From: SKIA01 sp047602905
Lineage (GTDB): Archaea > Nanobdellota > Nanobdellia > Woesearchaeales > SKIA01
NCBI GenBank assembly: GCA_047602905.1
Contig: JBLKOP010000009.1
Coordinates: forward strand, 1-48,041
Direction of reading: 5' to 3'
DNA length: 48,041 nucleotides
Shown here: positions 39,829-48,041 of the stretch, in pieces
How the letters are laid out: each line of letters starts with the position of its first letter
Position numbering within the stretch: position 1 is the stretch's first letter
Translations under genes and position numbers: made by a program
Notes under the pieces: model-generated
The model's database searches: none
What the model was told of the DNA's origin: nothing
Seen by the model: the letters and a program-made list of their open reading frames with translations, nothing else

Positions 39829-41234
39829 GCCTCATAGAACAACTCCTAAAAAAAGACGTTCTCATAAGTCCAGAACAACTCCAAGAACTCACAGACGAGC
39901 AAAAAACACAGCTAGAAAACAAGATAGAAACACTAACAGAAGAAGAAATATATGCTTTTTTAGAACAAGGAACAGTAGAAGTACTGCGCAGCTACACAAA
40001 AAAACCCACAAAAAGAACCGTACAACACTTCGTAGGACACTTCACAAGAAGACTAGAAACAATAGGAGATATACTCAGAACAAGAAGCGAACTATCAAGT
40101 CCTACAAGCATAGCACACATAAAACCAGGAAACCAAGCAGTAATAATAGGACTTATCTGGGAGAAAAGAGAAACCAAGAACGGACACATCATCTTAGAAG
40201 TAGAAGACAAAACAGGAAAAATAAACGTTCTTCTCAGCAAGAACAAACCAGAATTTGAAGAACTAGCAAAAGATCTCATGCAAGACGAGATAATAGGAGT
40301 AGTAGGGCAAGCAGGAGAAAACATTGTGTTTGCAAACGAGATATTCATCCCAGACGTACCCGCAAGTAACGAACTAAAAAAAAGCCCAACAGAAGCCTAC
40401 TCCTTATTCATAAGCGATCTTCACTGCGGAAACAAAGACTTTTACAAAAAAGAATTTCTTAACATGATAGCATGGCTACAAGGAGATGTAGGAAGCCCAG
40501 CACAACAAGCAATAGCAAAAAAAGTCAAGTACCTCTTCATAGTAGGAGACATGGTAGAAGGAGTAGGGATATATCCAGGACAAGAAGACGACCTAGAATT
40601 CATAGACGTAAAAGAACAATACCAAGAATTCAGTAAATACATACAACTCATACCCTCACGAATACAAATAATTATGTGCCCAGGAAACCACGAAGCAGGG
40701 CGACTTGCAGAACCACAATTTAATCTCTACCAAGACTTCACAGAAGACATATTCACCCTACCAAACGTTCATTTTGTAAGCAACCCCTCCTACGTGCGCA
40801 TACACCGAACAAACACCTTTGCAGGATTCACCGTTCTTCTGTATCACGGCTACAGCTTCATCTACTACGGAAACAACGTACCAAGTATTTTTGCAGAAGG
40901 AGGAGTAAATAACCCAGCAGGAATAATGAAGTATTTACTTACAAGAAGACACCTCGCACCAACGCACACAAGCAACCTCTACATCCCAGACCCAGTAGAA
41001 GACCCGTTAGTAATTAAAGAAATACCTGATTTCTTCATCTCCGGACACACGCACATGACAGCAATAGAGAATTATCGTGGAGTAACAATGATGAATTGCA
41101 GCTGCTGGGTGCCTATAACAGAAAACCAACGAGGATACGGACTTACTGTGGATGCAGGAAAAGCAATTATAACAAATTTACAAACGCGCGAGAGCAAAGT
41201 ACTTAGTTTCGTAAAAGAAGGGGTTCAGCAATGA
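39825..41234 (+). CDS. polB: DNA polymerase D small subunit DP1
   Basis: 469 aa. Exonuclease/scaffold subunit of the archaeal replicative polymerase PolD. It has an OB region (NQAVIIGLIWEKRETKNGHI, VEDKTGKINVLLSKN) followed by a calcineurin-like phosphoesterase domain with metal motifs ISDLHCGN, GDMVEGVG, PGNHEAGR, LLYHGYSF and SGHTHMTA. All key His and Asp are present. Sits between cdc6 and DP2, both joined by ATGA overlaps. Confidence 0.95.
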   Translation: MSLIEQLLKKDVLISPEQLQELTDEQKTQLENKIETLTEEEIYAFLEQGTVEVLRSYTKKPTKRTVQHFVGHFTRRLETIGDILRTRSELSSPTSIAHIKPGNQAVIIGLIWEKRETKNGHIILEVEDKTGKINVLLSKNKPEFEELAKDLMQDEIIGVVGQAGENIVFANEIFIPDVPASNELKKSPTEAYSLFISDLHCGNKDFYKKEFLNMIAWLQGDVGSPAQQAIAKKVKYLFIVGDMVEGVGIYPGQEDDLEFIDVKEQYQEFSKYIQLIPSRIQIIMCPGNHEAGRLAEPQFNLYQDFTEDIFTLPNVHFVSNPSYVRIHRTNTFAGFTVLLYHGYSFIYYGNNVPSIFAEGGVNNPAGIMKYLLTRRHLAPTHTSNLYIPDPVEDPLVIKEIPDFFISGHTHMTAIENYRGVTMMNCSCWVPITENQRGYGLTVDAGKAIITNLQTRESKVLSFVKEGVQQ

Positions 41235-44200
41235 CGTACCAACTCCCAGAACACCTACAAAACTATTTTGAAGGGCTAAACACAGACGTACAAGAAGCGT
41301 ATGAGATAGCAAAGCAAGCAAGAAAGAAAGGCTTTGACCCCTCAACAGAGCCAGAAATACAAATAGCAAAGAACATGGCAGAACGAGTAGTAGGGCTTGT
41401 AAGCGTGCTTGCACCACAAATCGTTGATAGCGGAGTTGTTGAGCGTATTATAGAACTAGAACAACAATACAACATTCTTGATTGGAGAGTAGCGTTTACA
41501 ATAGCGTTAGAAGTAGCGCAACAAAAATATTGCTCTTTTACTGATGAGCGAGAAGCAATGGAAGTAGGAGTGAGAGTGGGTTTTGCGTACGCAACCAACG
41601 GAGTAGTAAGCAGCCCATTAGAGGGGTTTAGTAGTTTAGAGCTTATTAAACGACGAGATCAGAGAGGAGAATTTTTTCGTCTCAACTACGCAGGACCAAT
41701 AAGAAACGCAGGAGGAACAGCAGCTGCGGTAAGTGTTCTCATAGCAGATTATGTGCGCAAACACATGGGCTATGCAGAGTACGACCCTACTGAGGATGAA
41801 GTAAAGCGCTGCTACTCAGAAATAGGTTTTTATCATGAAAGAGTAGCCAACCTCCAATACTACCCTAGCGAAGAAGAAATGGACTACTTAGTGCGGCGCA
41901 TGCCAGTAGAAGTAGCAGGAGATCCTAGCGAGAAATATGACGTTCCAAACTATAAGAACCTCCCAAGAATACCTACAAATAAGCTGCGAAGCGGTTACTG
42001 TCTCATCTACTCCTCTTGTATACCACTAAAAGCTCCTAAGCTCTGGAAGCAACTTAGTAAGTGGGCAGAAGAAATGGATATGCAGCACTGGGATTTTCTT
42101 GAGGAATTTATAGAGATACAACACCAAGCAAAAGCAAAAAGCGCAACGCAACAAAACACGCAAGACACAGAAAACAAAGTAACACCAGTATACACGTATA
42201 TTAAAGATTTAGTAGCGGGAAGACCAGTCTTTGCACACCCAATGAGACCAGGAGGGTTTCGTCTCCGTTACGGAAGAAGTCGCTTATCAGGCTTGTCTGG
42301 ACAAAGCTTGCACCCAGCAACTATGATTATTGTTAATGAGTTTATAGCGACAGGAAGTCAGCTAAAAGTTGAGCGGCCAGGAAAAGCAGCTGCGTATACT
42401 CCGTGTGATGAGATAGAAGGACCTATTGTTCGTCTAAAAAATGGTGATGTGTTGCGAGTAACTTCTTCAGCACAAGCACGTAACGTTAAGGCTGATGTAG
42501 AAAAAATTTTGTACTTGGGCGACGTGCTTATTAATTACGGAGATTTTCTTGATCGAGCACACCCACTTATTCCTTGCGGGTATTGTGAGGAGTGGTGGTT
42601 TGCTCACTTAGTAGCGGCAGGTGTTGATGTGAGTGCACGAAAGCGAACAGATAGCGTGTCTTTTCAAGAAGCAAAGAGGCTCTCAGAAGAACACAGTATT
42701 CCTTTGCATCCTCGCTACACATATTTTTATTCTGTAGCGTCTGTTGATCAGCTACGAGTATTACAAGAAGCTATTTTGTCTGCTCCACAGAAAGAACGCC
42801 TCATTCTTACGTACAAAAAAGAAGTTAAGGAGGTTCTTGAGGTGTTAGGAGTTGCTCACAAAGTCGTTCAGGAGGAGTACTTGGTGTTTGGTGTTGATGA
42901 CTCACAAGCGCTTCGTACGTGCTTCTCACAAGAAGTGCCTCGTAGTGTTTCTTCTTCTGAGGAGTTTATGAAGCAAGCTAGTCCGTTACTTCTTCAAGAC
43001 AAAGCAGGAACGTTTATTGGTGCTCGTCTTGGTCGCCCGGAGAAAGCGAAGATGAGAAAACTTACTGGCAGTCCTCACGCGCTCTTTCCTGTTGGTGAAG
43101 AAGGAGGTCGTCTGCGTAGTTTTAATGAAGCAATTCAGAAGCATGGAAAAATTACTTCTACCTTCAAAGTCTTTAATACGCCTTCAGGTGAGTTATCCGT
43201 TCTTCCTCTTGATATCAAAAGTGGTTCTCGTCTCTCTGTAGCAGAGGAGTCTCCTCAGCGCTTATCAATAGATATTCGTCCGTACGTAAATGATTGCTTA
43301 ACTTTGCTTGGTTGGAGCGTGTATCCTGACTTGATTAAAGGAGTTAGAGGAATGGTTGCTGATGAGCGAGCTGCTGAGCATTTAGTAAAGGGGTTTTTGC
43401 GTGCTCACCACGATATTTGTGTGAATAAAGACGGTACTGTTCGTTACGATGCTTCTGAAGTTCCAGTAACGCACTTTCGTTGCGAAGAAGTAGGTATTAG
43501 TGTTGAGCAAGTAAAAGCGCTTGGTTACGTAACGGACATTTATGGTAAGGATCTTGTGCGTAGAGATCAAGTTATTGAGATGTTTCCTCAGGATGTTATC
43601 TTGCCTGCTTGTGATGATTCTCCTGAGGAGAAGTGCGATTCTGTTCTTTTGCGCGTTGCTCAGTTCATTGATGATCTTCTTACTAAAGTGTATGGGTTAC
43701 CTGCGTATTACAAAGCCTCTTCTCCTAATGATTTAGTTGGTAAGCACGTTATTGCTCTTGCTCCTCACACCTCTGCAGGTACTATTGGTCGAATTATTGG
43801 CTTTTCTAAAACACAAGGCTTGTATTATCACCCCTACCTTCACTGCGCTACTAGACGCGACTGCGATGGTGATGAGGGGTGTGTGTTTTTGGCTTTGGAT
43901 GCTTTCTTGAATTTTTCTAAGGAGTTCTTGCCTTCTTCTCGTGGCGGTACGATGGATGCTCCTCTTGTTCTTACGACTACTCTTGTTCCTGCTGAAGTTG
44001 ATGACATGGTGTTTCAGATGGATACTGCTTGGCAGTATTCTCTTGATTTCTATGAGGCTTGTTTAGCGTATAAGATGCCTTGGGAGGTAAACATACAGAC
44101 TGTTGAGGGGTTGCTTGGTACTCCTCAAGAATTCTTTGGTTTGGGCTTTACTCATGATACGTGTTCTATGAATGATGGGAATTTGTGTTCTGCATATAAG

Positions 44201-44611
44201 ACTCTTCCTACGATGCAGGATAAGTTGGAGTCGCAGATGAACTTGGCTGAAAAAATTGTTGCTGTTGATGAAGCAGATGTTGCTAAGCTTGTTATTAATA
44301 AGCATTTTATTCGTGACTTAAAGGGTAATTTGCGTAAGTTTTCTATGCAGCAGTTTCGTTGCGTGAAGTGTAATGAGAAGTTTCGCCGTCCTCCTATTCG
44401 AGGTCATTGCACGAAGTGTAAGGGCAAGATTATCTTTACTATTTCTGAAGGTTCTGTGGTTAAGTACCTTGAGCCTGCGGAGAGTCTTATTCGTAAGTAC
44501 GACCTTGATTTGTACACAAAACAAACTATTGATTTGACTCGTCGTCGCGTTGAGGAGGTCTTTGGTAAGGATCCTGAGAAGCAGCTGGGTCTGGGGAGTT
44601 GGTTTGGTTAG
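41231..44611 (+). CDS. polC: DNA polymerase D large subunit DP2
   Basis: 1126 aa, full length without an intein. The catalytic subunit of PolD. Visible: N-terminal EFFRLNYAGPIRNAGGTAAA, the double-psi barrel region with catalytic acidic motif DCDGDEG at residues 877-883, zinc fingers (CVKCNEKFRRPPIRGHC, CTKCKG) and a final PIP-like QLGLGSWFG that could bind PCNA. Third codon positions drift from A/C-ending to T-ending across the gene. The 3' end overlaps a convergent Nudix gene by 86 bp. Confidence 0.96.
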   Translation: MTYQLPEHLQNYFEGLNTDVQEAYEIAKQARKKGFDPSTEPEIQIAKNMAERVVGLVSVLAPQIVDSGVVERIIELEQQYNILDWRVAFTIALEVAQQKYCSFTDEREAMEVGVRVGFAYATNGVVSSPLEGFSSLELIKRRDQRGEFFRLNYAGPIRNAGGTAAAVSVLIADYVRKHMGYAEYDPTEDEVKRCYSEIGFYHERVANLQYYPSEEEMDYLVRRMPVEVAGDPSEKYDVPNYKNLPRIPTNKLRSGYCLIYSSCIPLKAPKLWKQLSKWAEEMDMQHWDFLEEFIEIQHQAKAKSATQQNTQDTENKVTPVYTYIKDLVAGRPVFAHPMRPGGFRLRYGRSRLSGLSGQSLHPATMIIVNEFIATGSQLKVERPGKAAAYTPCDEIEGPIVRLKNGDVLRVTSSAQARNVKADVEKILYLGDVLINYGDFLDRAHPLIPCGYCEEWWFAHLVAAGVDVSARKRTDSVSFQEAKRLSEEHSIPLHPRYTYFYSVASVDQLRVLQEAILSAPQKERLILTYKKEVKEVLEVLGVAHKVVQEEYLVFGVDDSQALRTCFSQEVPRSVSSSEEFMKQASPLLLQDKAGTFIGARLGRPEKAKMRKLTGSPHALFPVGEEGGRLRSFNEAIQKHGKITSTFKVFNTPSGELSVLPLDIKSGSRLSVAEESPQRLSIDIRPYVNDCLTLLGWSVYPDLIKGVRGMVADERAAEHLVKGFLRAHHDICVNKDGTVRYDASEVPVTHFRCEEVGISVEQVKALGYVTDIYGKDLVRRDQVIEMFPQDVILPACDDSPEEKCDSVLLRVAQFIDDLLTKVYGLPAYYKASSPNDLVGKHVIALAPHTSAGTIGRIIGFSKTQGLYYHPYLHCATRRDCDGDEGCVFLALDAFLNFSKEFLPSSRGGTMDAPLVLTTTLVPAEVDDMVFQMDTAWQYSLDFYEACLAYKMPWEVNIQTVEGLLGTPQEFFGLGFTHDTCSMNDGNLCSAYKTLPTMQDKLESQMNLAEKIVAVDEADVAKLVINKHFIRDLKGNLRKFSMQQFRCVKCNEKFRRPPIRGHCTKCKGKIIFTISEGSVVKYLEPAESLIRKYDLDLYTKQTIDLTRRRVEEVFGKDPEKQLGLGSWFG

Positions 44612-45014
44612 AGAAGTATTCTTCTATGAGCTGTATTCCTTGCTCATCTCCTGTTATGAGTGGTAGTTGTTTTGCTTCTTTTATGCTAAACAAATTCATT
44701 CCTGCTCCTTCGCGTAGCGTGAGTTCGTTAAGGCTTGTGTTTAAGGGTGCAATAAAGAGTTCTCGTATAACTAGTCTTTCTTCAATAACGTTTTTGTATT
44801 CTCCTAGGTAGGTGTAGTTTGTGAGTGGGTACTCGAGTTTTTCTTGTATTTCTCGTATGAGCGCTTCTTGTTTTGTTTCTTCTGGCTCTATTCTTCCTCC
44901 AAAAAAGCCCCACCCTCCTCCTGGCATGTTTGCTCTGTTTTGTAGAAGAATTCTTTTTTTCGAGTCGTATAACGCAACTATTGCTACGTGTTTTATTGGT
45001 TTGTTAGTTTGCAC
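44526..45014 (-). CDS. Nudix-family protein with altered Nudix box
   Basis: 162 aa from GTG 45014. The Nudix box is GGRIEPEETKQEALIREIQE, then KLEY, where the second Glu of the EE pair is Lys and the Gly is Glu, so activity may be reduced or changed. The C-terminal tail (SPDPAASQDPYQRPPQRDDE) is Pro-rich, low complexity and antisense to the last 86 bp of DP2, including its PIP motif. Start overlaps the GNAT stop by 22 bp. Confidence 0.78.
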   Translation of the reverse strand: MQTNKPIKHVAIVALYDSKKRILLQNRANMPGGGWGFFGGRIEPEETKQEALIREIQEKLEYPLTNYTYLGEYKNVIEERLVIRELFIAPLNTSLNELTLREGAGMNLFSIKEAKQLPLITGDEQGIQLIEEYFSNQTNSPDPAASQDPYQRPPQRDDESNQ

Positions 45015-45526
45015 GGTGTGTGTATGGTTCTTTGTAGTTCTTGTTCTAGTTTGTTAATGAGTGCTTCTCCTTGTTTTGTGTACGCCCAGCTGAAGAGGTG
45101 TGCTTCTTGTTTTACATATTTATCAAGAAGTTTTTTGTATGCTGTTGTTGCGAGTCCTTTTCTTTGGTGTTTTTCTTGTATTATTGCTGCTACTAGGTAG
45201 ATTGCTTCTGCTTCTTGTATTCGTAGCTGTTGTTTTATTGTTTTTTGTGTGAGTTCTTCTTCTGTAATATTTCCTTTTAAGAACTCGTTCATGTCTTGTT
45301 TGGTTGCTGGTTGCAAGTATACAAAACCAATGAATTCGTTGTTATAATATATGAGGTTTATTCCTTCTGCGAAGTGTTTTGCAAGCTCGTGTATTCGTTT
45401 CTTGTTAAGCTGCATTTGTGTTGGGTCTTGCGCTGTTTTAAATGCTTCTTCTCCTAGTTTTGCTGTAAGAAAGAAGTCTTTTGTGTTTGCTATTCTGTTA
45501 TCGCTAAGAAAGGTGTACTTGTTCAT
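44993..45526 (-). CDS. GNAT-family N-acetyltransferase
   Basis: 177 aa. GNAT motif A is clear: AIYLVAAIIQEKHQRKGLAT with the acetyl-CoA loop QRKGLA, then TAYKKLLDKYVKQ. Preceding strands INLIYYNNEFIGFVYLQ fit. The acceptor substrate is unknown. Operon with the altered Nudix gene. Start at ATG 45526 is divergent from the Toprim gene. Confidence 0.82.
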   Translation of the reverse strand: MNKYTFLSDNRIANTKDFFLTAKLGEEAFKTAQDPTQMQLNKKRIHELAKHFAEGINLIYYNNEFIGFVYLQPATKQDMNEFLKGNITEEELTQKTIKQQLRIQEAEAIYLVAAIIQEKHQRKGLATTAYKKLLDKYVKQEAHLFSWAYTKQGEALINKLEQELQRTIHTPCKLTNQ

Positions 45527-45563
45527 AGATACACTCTTATGTGTGTAGGTGTTTTTTATTTGT

Positions 45564-45908
45564 ATGGATGAGTCGTTTATTGATTTCTTAGAGGTTCTTG
45601 ATGAGTGTAAGGATATATCTACAATTGTTGAGGGCCCTAATGATAAAGTAGCTCTTACGCAGTTAGGGTTTTCTGCTGTTTACGTTCTTGATGAGCCTCT
45701 TTTTGTTGTTGCTGAGCGTTTCTGTAAAGGAGATGTTGTTCAGATTCTTACTGATTTTGATAGGGAGGGCAAGCAGTTGTTTGCTTCTTTACGCCACCAA
45801 CTCTCTCAGCGAGGGGTTCGTATTGATCGTCGACTTCGCCTTGCTGTAAAAGAGACTGGAGTAAGCAAGATTGAAGAATTAGCTACGTTTGTTTCTCGCA
45901 GGGTTTAG
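45564..45908 (+). CDS. Toprim-domain protein, UPF0292-like
   Basis: 114 aa from ATG 45564. The Toprim fold is shown by STIVEGPNDKVALTQLGF (conserved Glu) and VQILTDFDREGKQLFASL (DxD), then QRGVRIDRRLRL and KIEELATFV, which match the archaeal UPF0292 proteins. They resemble small primase/RNase M5-like Toprim proteins, exact activity unknown. Its GTG-T-rich codons match other rightward single genes. Confidence 0.82.
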   Translation: MDESFIDFLEVLDECKDISTIVEGPNDKVALTQLGFSAVYVLDEPLFVVAERFCKGDVVQILTDFDREGKQLFASLRHQLSQRGVRIDRRLRLAVKETGVSKIEELATFVSRRV

Positions 45909-45912
45909 GATT

Positions 45913-46497
45913 TTAAGTAAATAGTTGGTAGTTTGTCTTAGTGTACGGGATTAGTTTATCAGGTCCTTTGTAGGATAATATTCTTTTCTTAAGGTCTTCT
46001 GAGTTATCGTATTCTTCTGTGTTACTTAAACAAAAAAGGGTTTCTGTTTGTGTATCCACGTGGATATGTTTTGAAAGCGAATAAGTAACATCGGTTCCCA
46101 TATTTCCTCCAATAAATTTTTCTTTTGGGTTTCGTGAAGGGATTGGAATTCTGTTTTCGAACTTTTCTTTAATATCGCTTCGTGCAAAATATCCTTCTCT
46201 ATCTGATACTCCTTGCGCAAAACCTCCTGGTCCAATAAGTGCTGTAATATAAATTTCTTTATCTTTGCTTCTTCCGTGCCATCGAGCGTTTTTTAGCAAT
46301 TCTCTCATAAGTATAATTTGTTCATTTCGTACCTCCCGTACAGAGCGTATATCTGTATATATTCCTTTAAACACATCCCCAACTAACTCTTGTCGTTTTA
46401 GTTGCGGTTGTATTTCATATCTTATTGCAAGCAGAGGGTTATCTAGTTCTTTAAGAAATAAGTTTGGAGGTAGTGTTATGTTTATTGTTTTGTGCAC
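45913..46497 (-). CDS. GHKL (HATPase_c)-like ATP-binding protein, RsbW-type candidate
   Basis: 194 aa. Pattern of a GHKL ATPase: N-box RELLKNARWHG with Asn70, a G1-like GVSDREGYF with Asp99 and Gly102, and a G2-like FIGGNMGTDVTYSLSKHI near 128-145. Single-domain proteins with this layout include anti-sigma kinases such as RsbW. The boxes are degenerate, so ATP binding is likely but not sure. Its possible relevance is the sigma-like protein at 8531; there is no adjacency to support partnership. N-terminal 60 residues match nothing I know. Confidence 0.5.
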   Translation of the reverse strand: MHKTINITLPPNLFLKELDNPLLAIRYEIQPQLKRQELVGDVFKGIYTDIRSVREVRNEQIILMRELLKNARWHGRSKDKEIYITALIGPGGFAQGVSDREGYFARSDIKEKFENRIPIPSRNPKEKFIGGNMGTDVTYSLSKHIHVDTQTETLFCLSNTEEYDNSEDLKKRILSYKGPDKLIPYTKTNYQLFT

Positions 46498-46518
46498 TCA
46501 CCTAAAGTATTTTTTTAC

Positions 46519-46926
46519 TCAGGCTTTTGTTATTGGTGTGTGCGTTCCGCATGCTTTGCATTGCATGATGAGTGCTTCTCCTTTTCGTTCTATTTTTGTT
46601 TCTGGTTTTCCGCAGCTTGGGCATATTACGTATCTTTTTGCGTAGTCTTGTATTTTCTCGTTTATTTGGCTGCTTCGTAGTTTTGTGTTGAATGCAAGAA
46701 ATTGGTCTTTTTTTATGCTCCCCTTTGCTGCTAGTTGTTTGGATAAGTATTTTGTTATATGGGTTTTTGGTCTGTCTAGGGTGTCTGCTATTTGGTTGAT
46801 GTTGGTTATTATGGTTGCGTTTCCTTGCAGGCTTCCTTTTACTGTTGGTATTTCAAACCGCTCGCTTTCCTCTGTTATTTCTGGGAGTTCTTTTTTTGCT
46901 CTTGCAAGAAGTTCTGCGTAGTCCAT
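46519..46926 (-). CDS. Translation initiation factor aIF2 beta
   Basis: 135 aa. Part of the aIF2 heterotrimer that brings initiator tRNA. Core: NFNQIADTLDRPKTHITKYL-type helix (here NINQIADTLDRPKTHITKYL), followed by GSIKKDQFLAFNTKL and the zinc ribbon CPSCGKPETKIERKG...CKACG. Length is normal (about 135-140). A TATA-like ACTTAAGA lies about 25 bp upstream. Single gene between the GHKL and surface-protein genes. Confidence 0.95.
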   Translation of the reverse strand: MDYAELLARAKKELPEITEESERFEIPTVKGSLQGNATIITNINQIADTLDRPKTHITKYLSKQLAAKGSIKKDQFLAFNTKLRSSQINEKIQDYAKRYVICPSCGKPETKIERKGEALIMQCKACGTHTPITKA

Positions 46927-46983
46927 GCGTGCTAGAAGTAAGTTTGCGTTCTTAAGTGTATTGCTCTGTGTCTTATGTTTTTT

Positions 46984-48041
46984 TTAGTTTAGGCGTAAAA
47001 CGTTTGTTATTATAGTTACATCTCCTCCTGTTGTAGTGCTTTTTCTTACTTGAAAATTTACGTTTGCTGCAGAACTTGCACTTAGTTGTGCCAGTATATT
47101 TCCGTTTCCAAAATGGTTTGAAGGACCTCCTATCAGATTTAGTGTTTTGCTCCAACTAGCAGCAGTTACTACATATGTTGCGGTTGACGAAAAGCCCCCT
47201 GTAAACGCTGCGTGTATAGTAACTATCCAAGATCCGTTCACGTTAGGTATCACAAATCCTGAATTAACAAATGAGGTTGAGACACCTGAAACAGAGTAAC
47301 TAGCTGATCTGAATGTTGATGTTAGAGCAGTCCCAAGAAAACTAGTGCCTGTTATTGTTCCAGAGGTTATTGCTCCTGAGGTTACTGTTCCTGTTATGTG
47401 GGTGTTCCCTGCTACGTGTAGTTTTTGTGTTGGTTCGTCTTCTCCTATCCCTACGTCTCCTGAGTTTGTTATTCTCATTTTTTCAGTTAGACTAGTTTCT
47501 CCGTTTGTTTTTGTAAAGAATTGGAGGGTTCCTCCTCTTTGATTGGCTGTTTCTCCGTCTAATCTTGAATCAATTTGGGCGATATTGTTATGACCTTCGC
47601 TTTGAGTTGTAGATACATATCTAATGATTCCTATTTGTGCTTTGTTGTCAGGATCTCTGCCAGAGCTTATTTGAATCATGCCTCCTCCGATATCATCTAT
47701 TTGTAAGTTCCTTCCTGGGTTGCCTGTGCCTATTCCTACGTTTCCTCCTGGTGCTAGGTTTAGGTGTGTTGTTCCTCCTGTGTTTATTGTTTTTGTTCCT
47801 GTTGTGCTTGAGAGGTTTATTGTTGCTGAGTCTGCGCTTAGGGTTGTTGTTGCGCTGAATGTTTTGTTTCCTTCTATTGTTTGGTCTCCTATTAGTCCTA
47901 CTGTTGTTGTGTCTACGTAGTTTTTTGTTGTTGCGTCGTTTCCGCTTACTGGTGTTGCTACTCGTACTGCTCCTGTGAAGTATCCGTTTCCTATTACGTG
48001 TAGCGGGTGGTCTGGTTCGTCTGTTCCTATTCCTACTCTTC
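46984..48041 (-). CDS. Tail-fibre-like surface protein, C-terminal part (5' end off window)
   Basis: 351 residues in frame from the right edge to a stop at 46984; its start lies outside the window. At least three repeats of a VGIG motif are present: RVGIGTDEPDHPLHVIGNGY, GNVGIGTGNPGRNLQID, GDVGIGEDEPTQKLHVAGNT. They are followed by T/G/S-rich strands and a beta-rich end (NVNFQVRKSTTTGGDVTIIT). These repeats occur in phage tail fibres and in large secreted archaeal and bacterial surface proteins. No C-terminal intramolecular chaperone is seen. The likely role is adhesion or host contact (inference). Confidence 0.8.
   Translation of the reverse strand, partial: RVGIGTDEPDHPLHVIGNGYFTGAVRVATPVSGNDATTKNYVDTTTVGLIGDQTIEGNKTFSATTTLSADSATINLSSTTGTKTINTGGTTHLNLAPGGNVGIGTGNPGRNLQIDDIGGGMIQISSGRDPDNKAQIGIIRYVSTTQSEGHNNIAQIDSRLDGETANQRGGTLQFFTKTNGETSLTEKMRITNSGDVGIGEDEPTQKLHVAGNTHITGTVTSGAITSGTITGTSFLGTALTSTFRSASYSVSGVSTSFVNSGFVIPNVNGSWIVTIHAAFTGGFSSTATYVVTAASWSKTLNLIGGPSNHFGNGNILAQLSASSAANVNFQVRKSTTTGGDVTIITNVLRLN

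Noticed and set aside
1..48041. tRNA, rRNA genes or CRISPR arrays
   Set aside because: No T-loop-like GTTCGAATC blocks, rRNA motifs or regularly spaced repeats were seen on reading; a covariance-model scan would be needed to exclude an intron-bearing or odd tRNA.
46984..48041. Prophage call from the tail-fibre-like protein
   Set aside because: No capsid, terminase, integrase or attachment site is in the window, and the adjacent gene is aIF2-beta.

Overview
This window is archaeal. It carries TBP, Orc1/Cdc6, MCM, both subunits of DNA polymerase D, aIF2-beta and an RNase P Rpp30-like subunit. Most starts lie 25-30 bases downstream of TATA-like boxes with little or no leader, while genes inside operons overlap by ATGA. 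Many small compact genes and secreted Cys-rich proteins, one with a CGDGxC motif, suggest a DPANN-type lineage (Woesearchaeota/Pacearchaeota-like). That placement is inference. The DNA looks A+T-rich. I saw no rRNA, tRNA or CRISPR array.

Layout. 1-5.0 kb: secreted Cys-rich proteins, Rpp30, a DUF4143-type AAA ATPase and a TtuA/Ncs6 tRNA thiolase. 5.2-9.2 kb: a beta-propeller lipoprotein, a PIN/RHH toxin-antitoxin pair, a ubiquitin-like sulfur carrier and an ECF sigma-factor-like protein, which is unexpected in an archaeon. 9.2-12.8 kb: a leftward membrane operon with MFS permease, PqqD-like/M50 protease fusion, a 36-aa microprotein and two membrane proteins. 12.8-14.6 kb: VOC protein, HTH regulator, YjbQ and Nudix. 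14.7-22.8 kb: the SUF Fe-S assembly genes, with sufB separated from sufDSC by four genes but both driven by an identical 31-bp promoter/operator. 22.8-26.3 kb: a leftward secreted/pilin-like operon.

26.3-32.0 kb: TBP with four tandem TATA elements and upstream ORB-like sites, then an intein-containing MCM and an RPA-like OB protein. 32.0-38.1 kb: membrane proteins, then a leftward operon of a CCG-domain protein that lost its cluster cysteines, an FAD oxidase, a small protein, TraB and an M50 protease; then a candidate structured RNA and a TrmB regulator. 38.16-38.58 kb: a probable replication origin (inverted ORB-like sites around an A/T core) directly upstream of orc1/cdc6-DP1-DP2. 44.5-48.0 kb: Nudix, GNAT, Toprim, a GHKL ATPase-like protein, aIF2-beta and a partial tail-fibre-like surface protein running off the right edge.

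The strongest unexplained signals are the sigma-like gene, the duplicated SUF operator, the TATA array at TBP, the cysteine-stripped CCG protein, the hairpin RNA candidate near 37.3 kb, the PqqD-M50 operon, and codon use that drifts from A/C-ending to T/G-ending along the long rightward genes.
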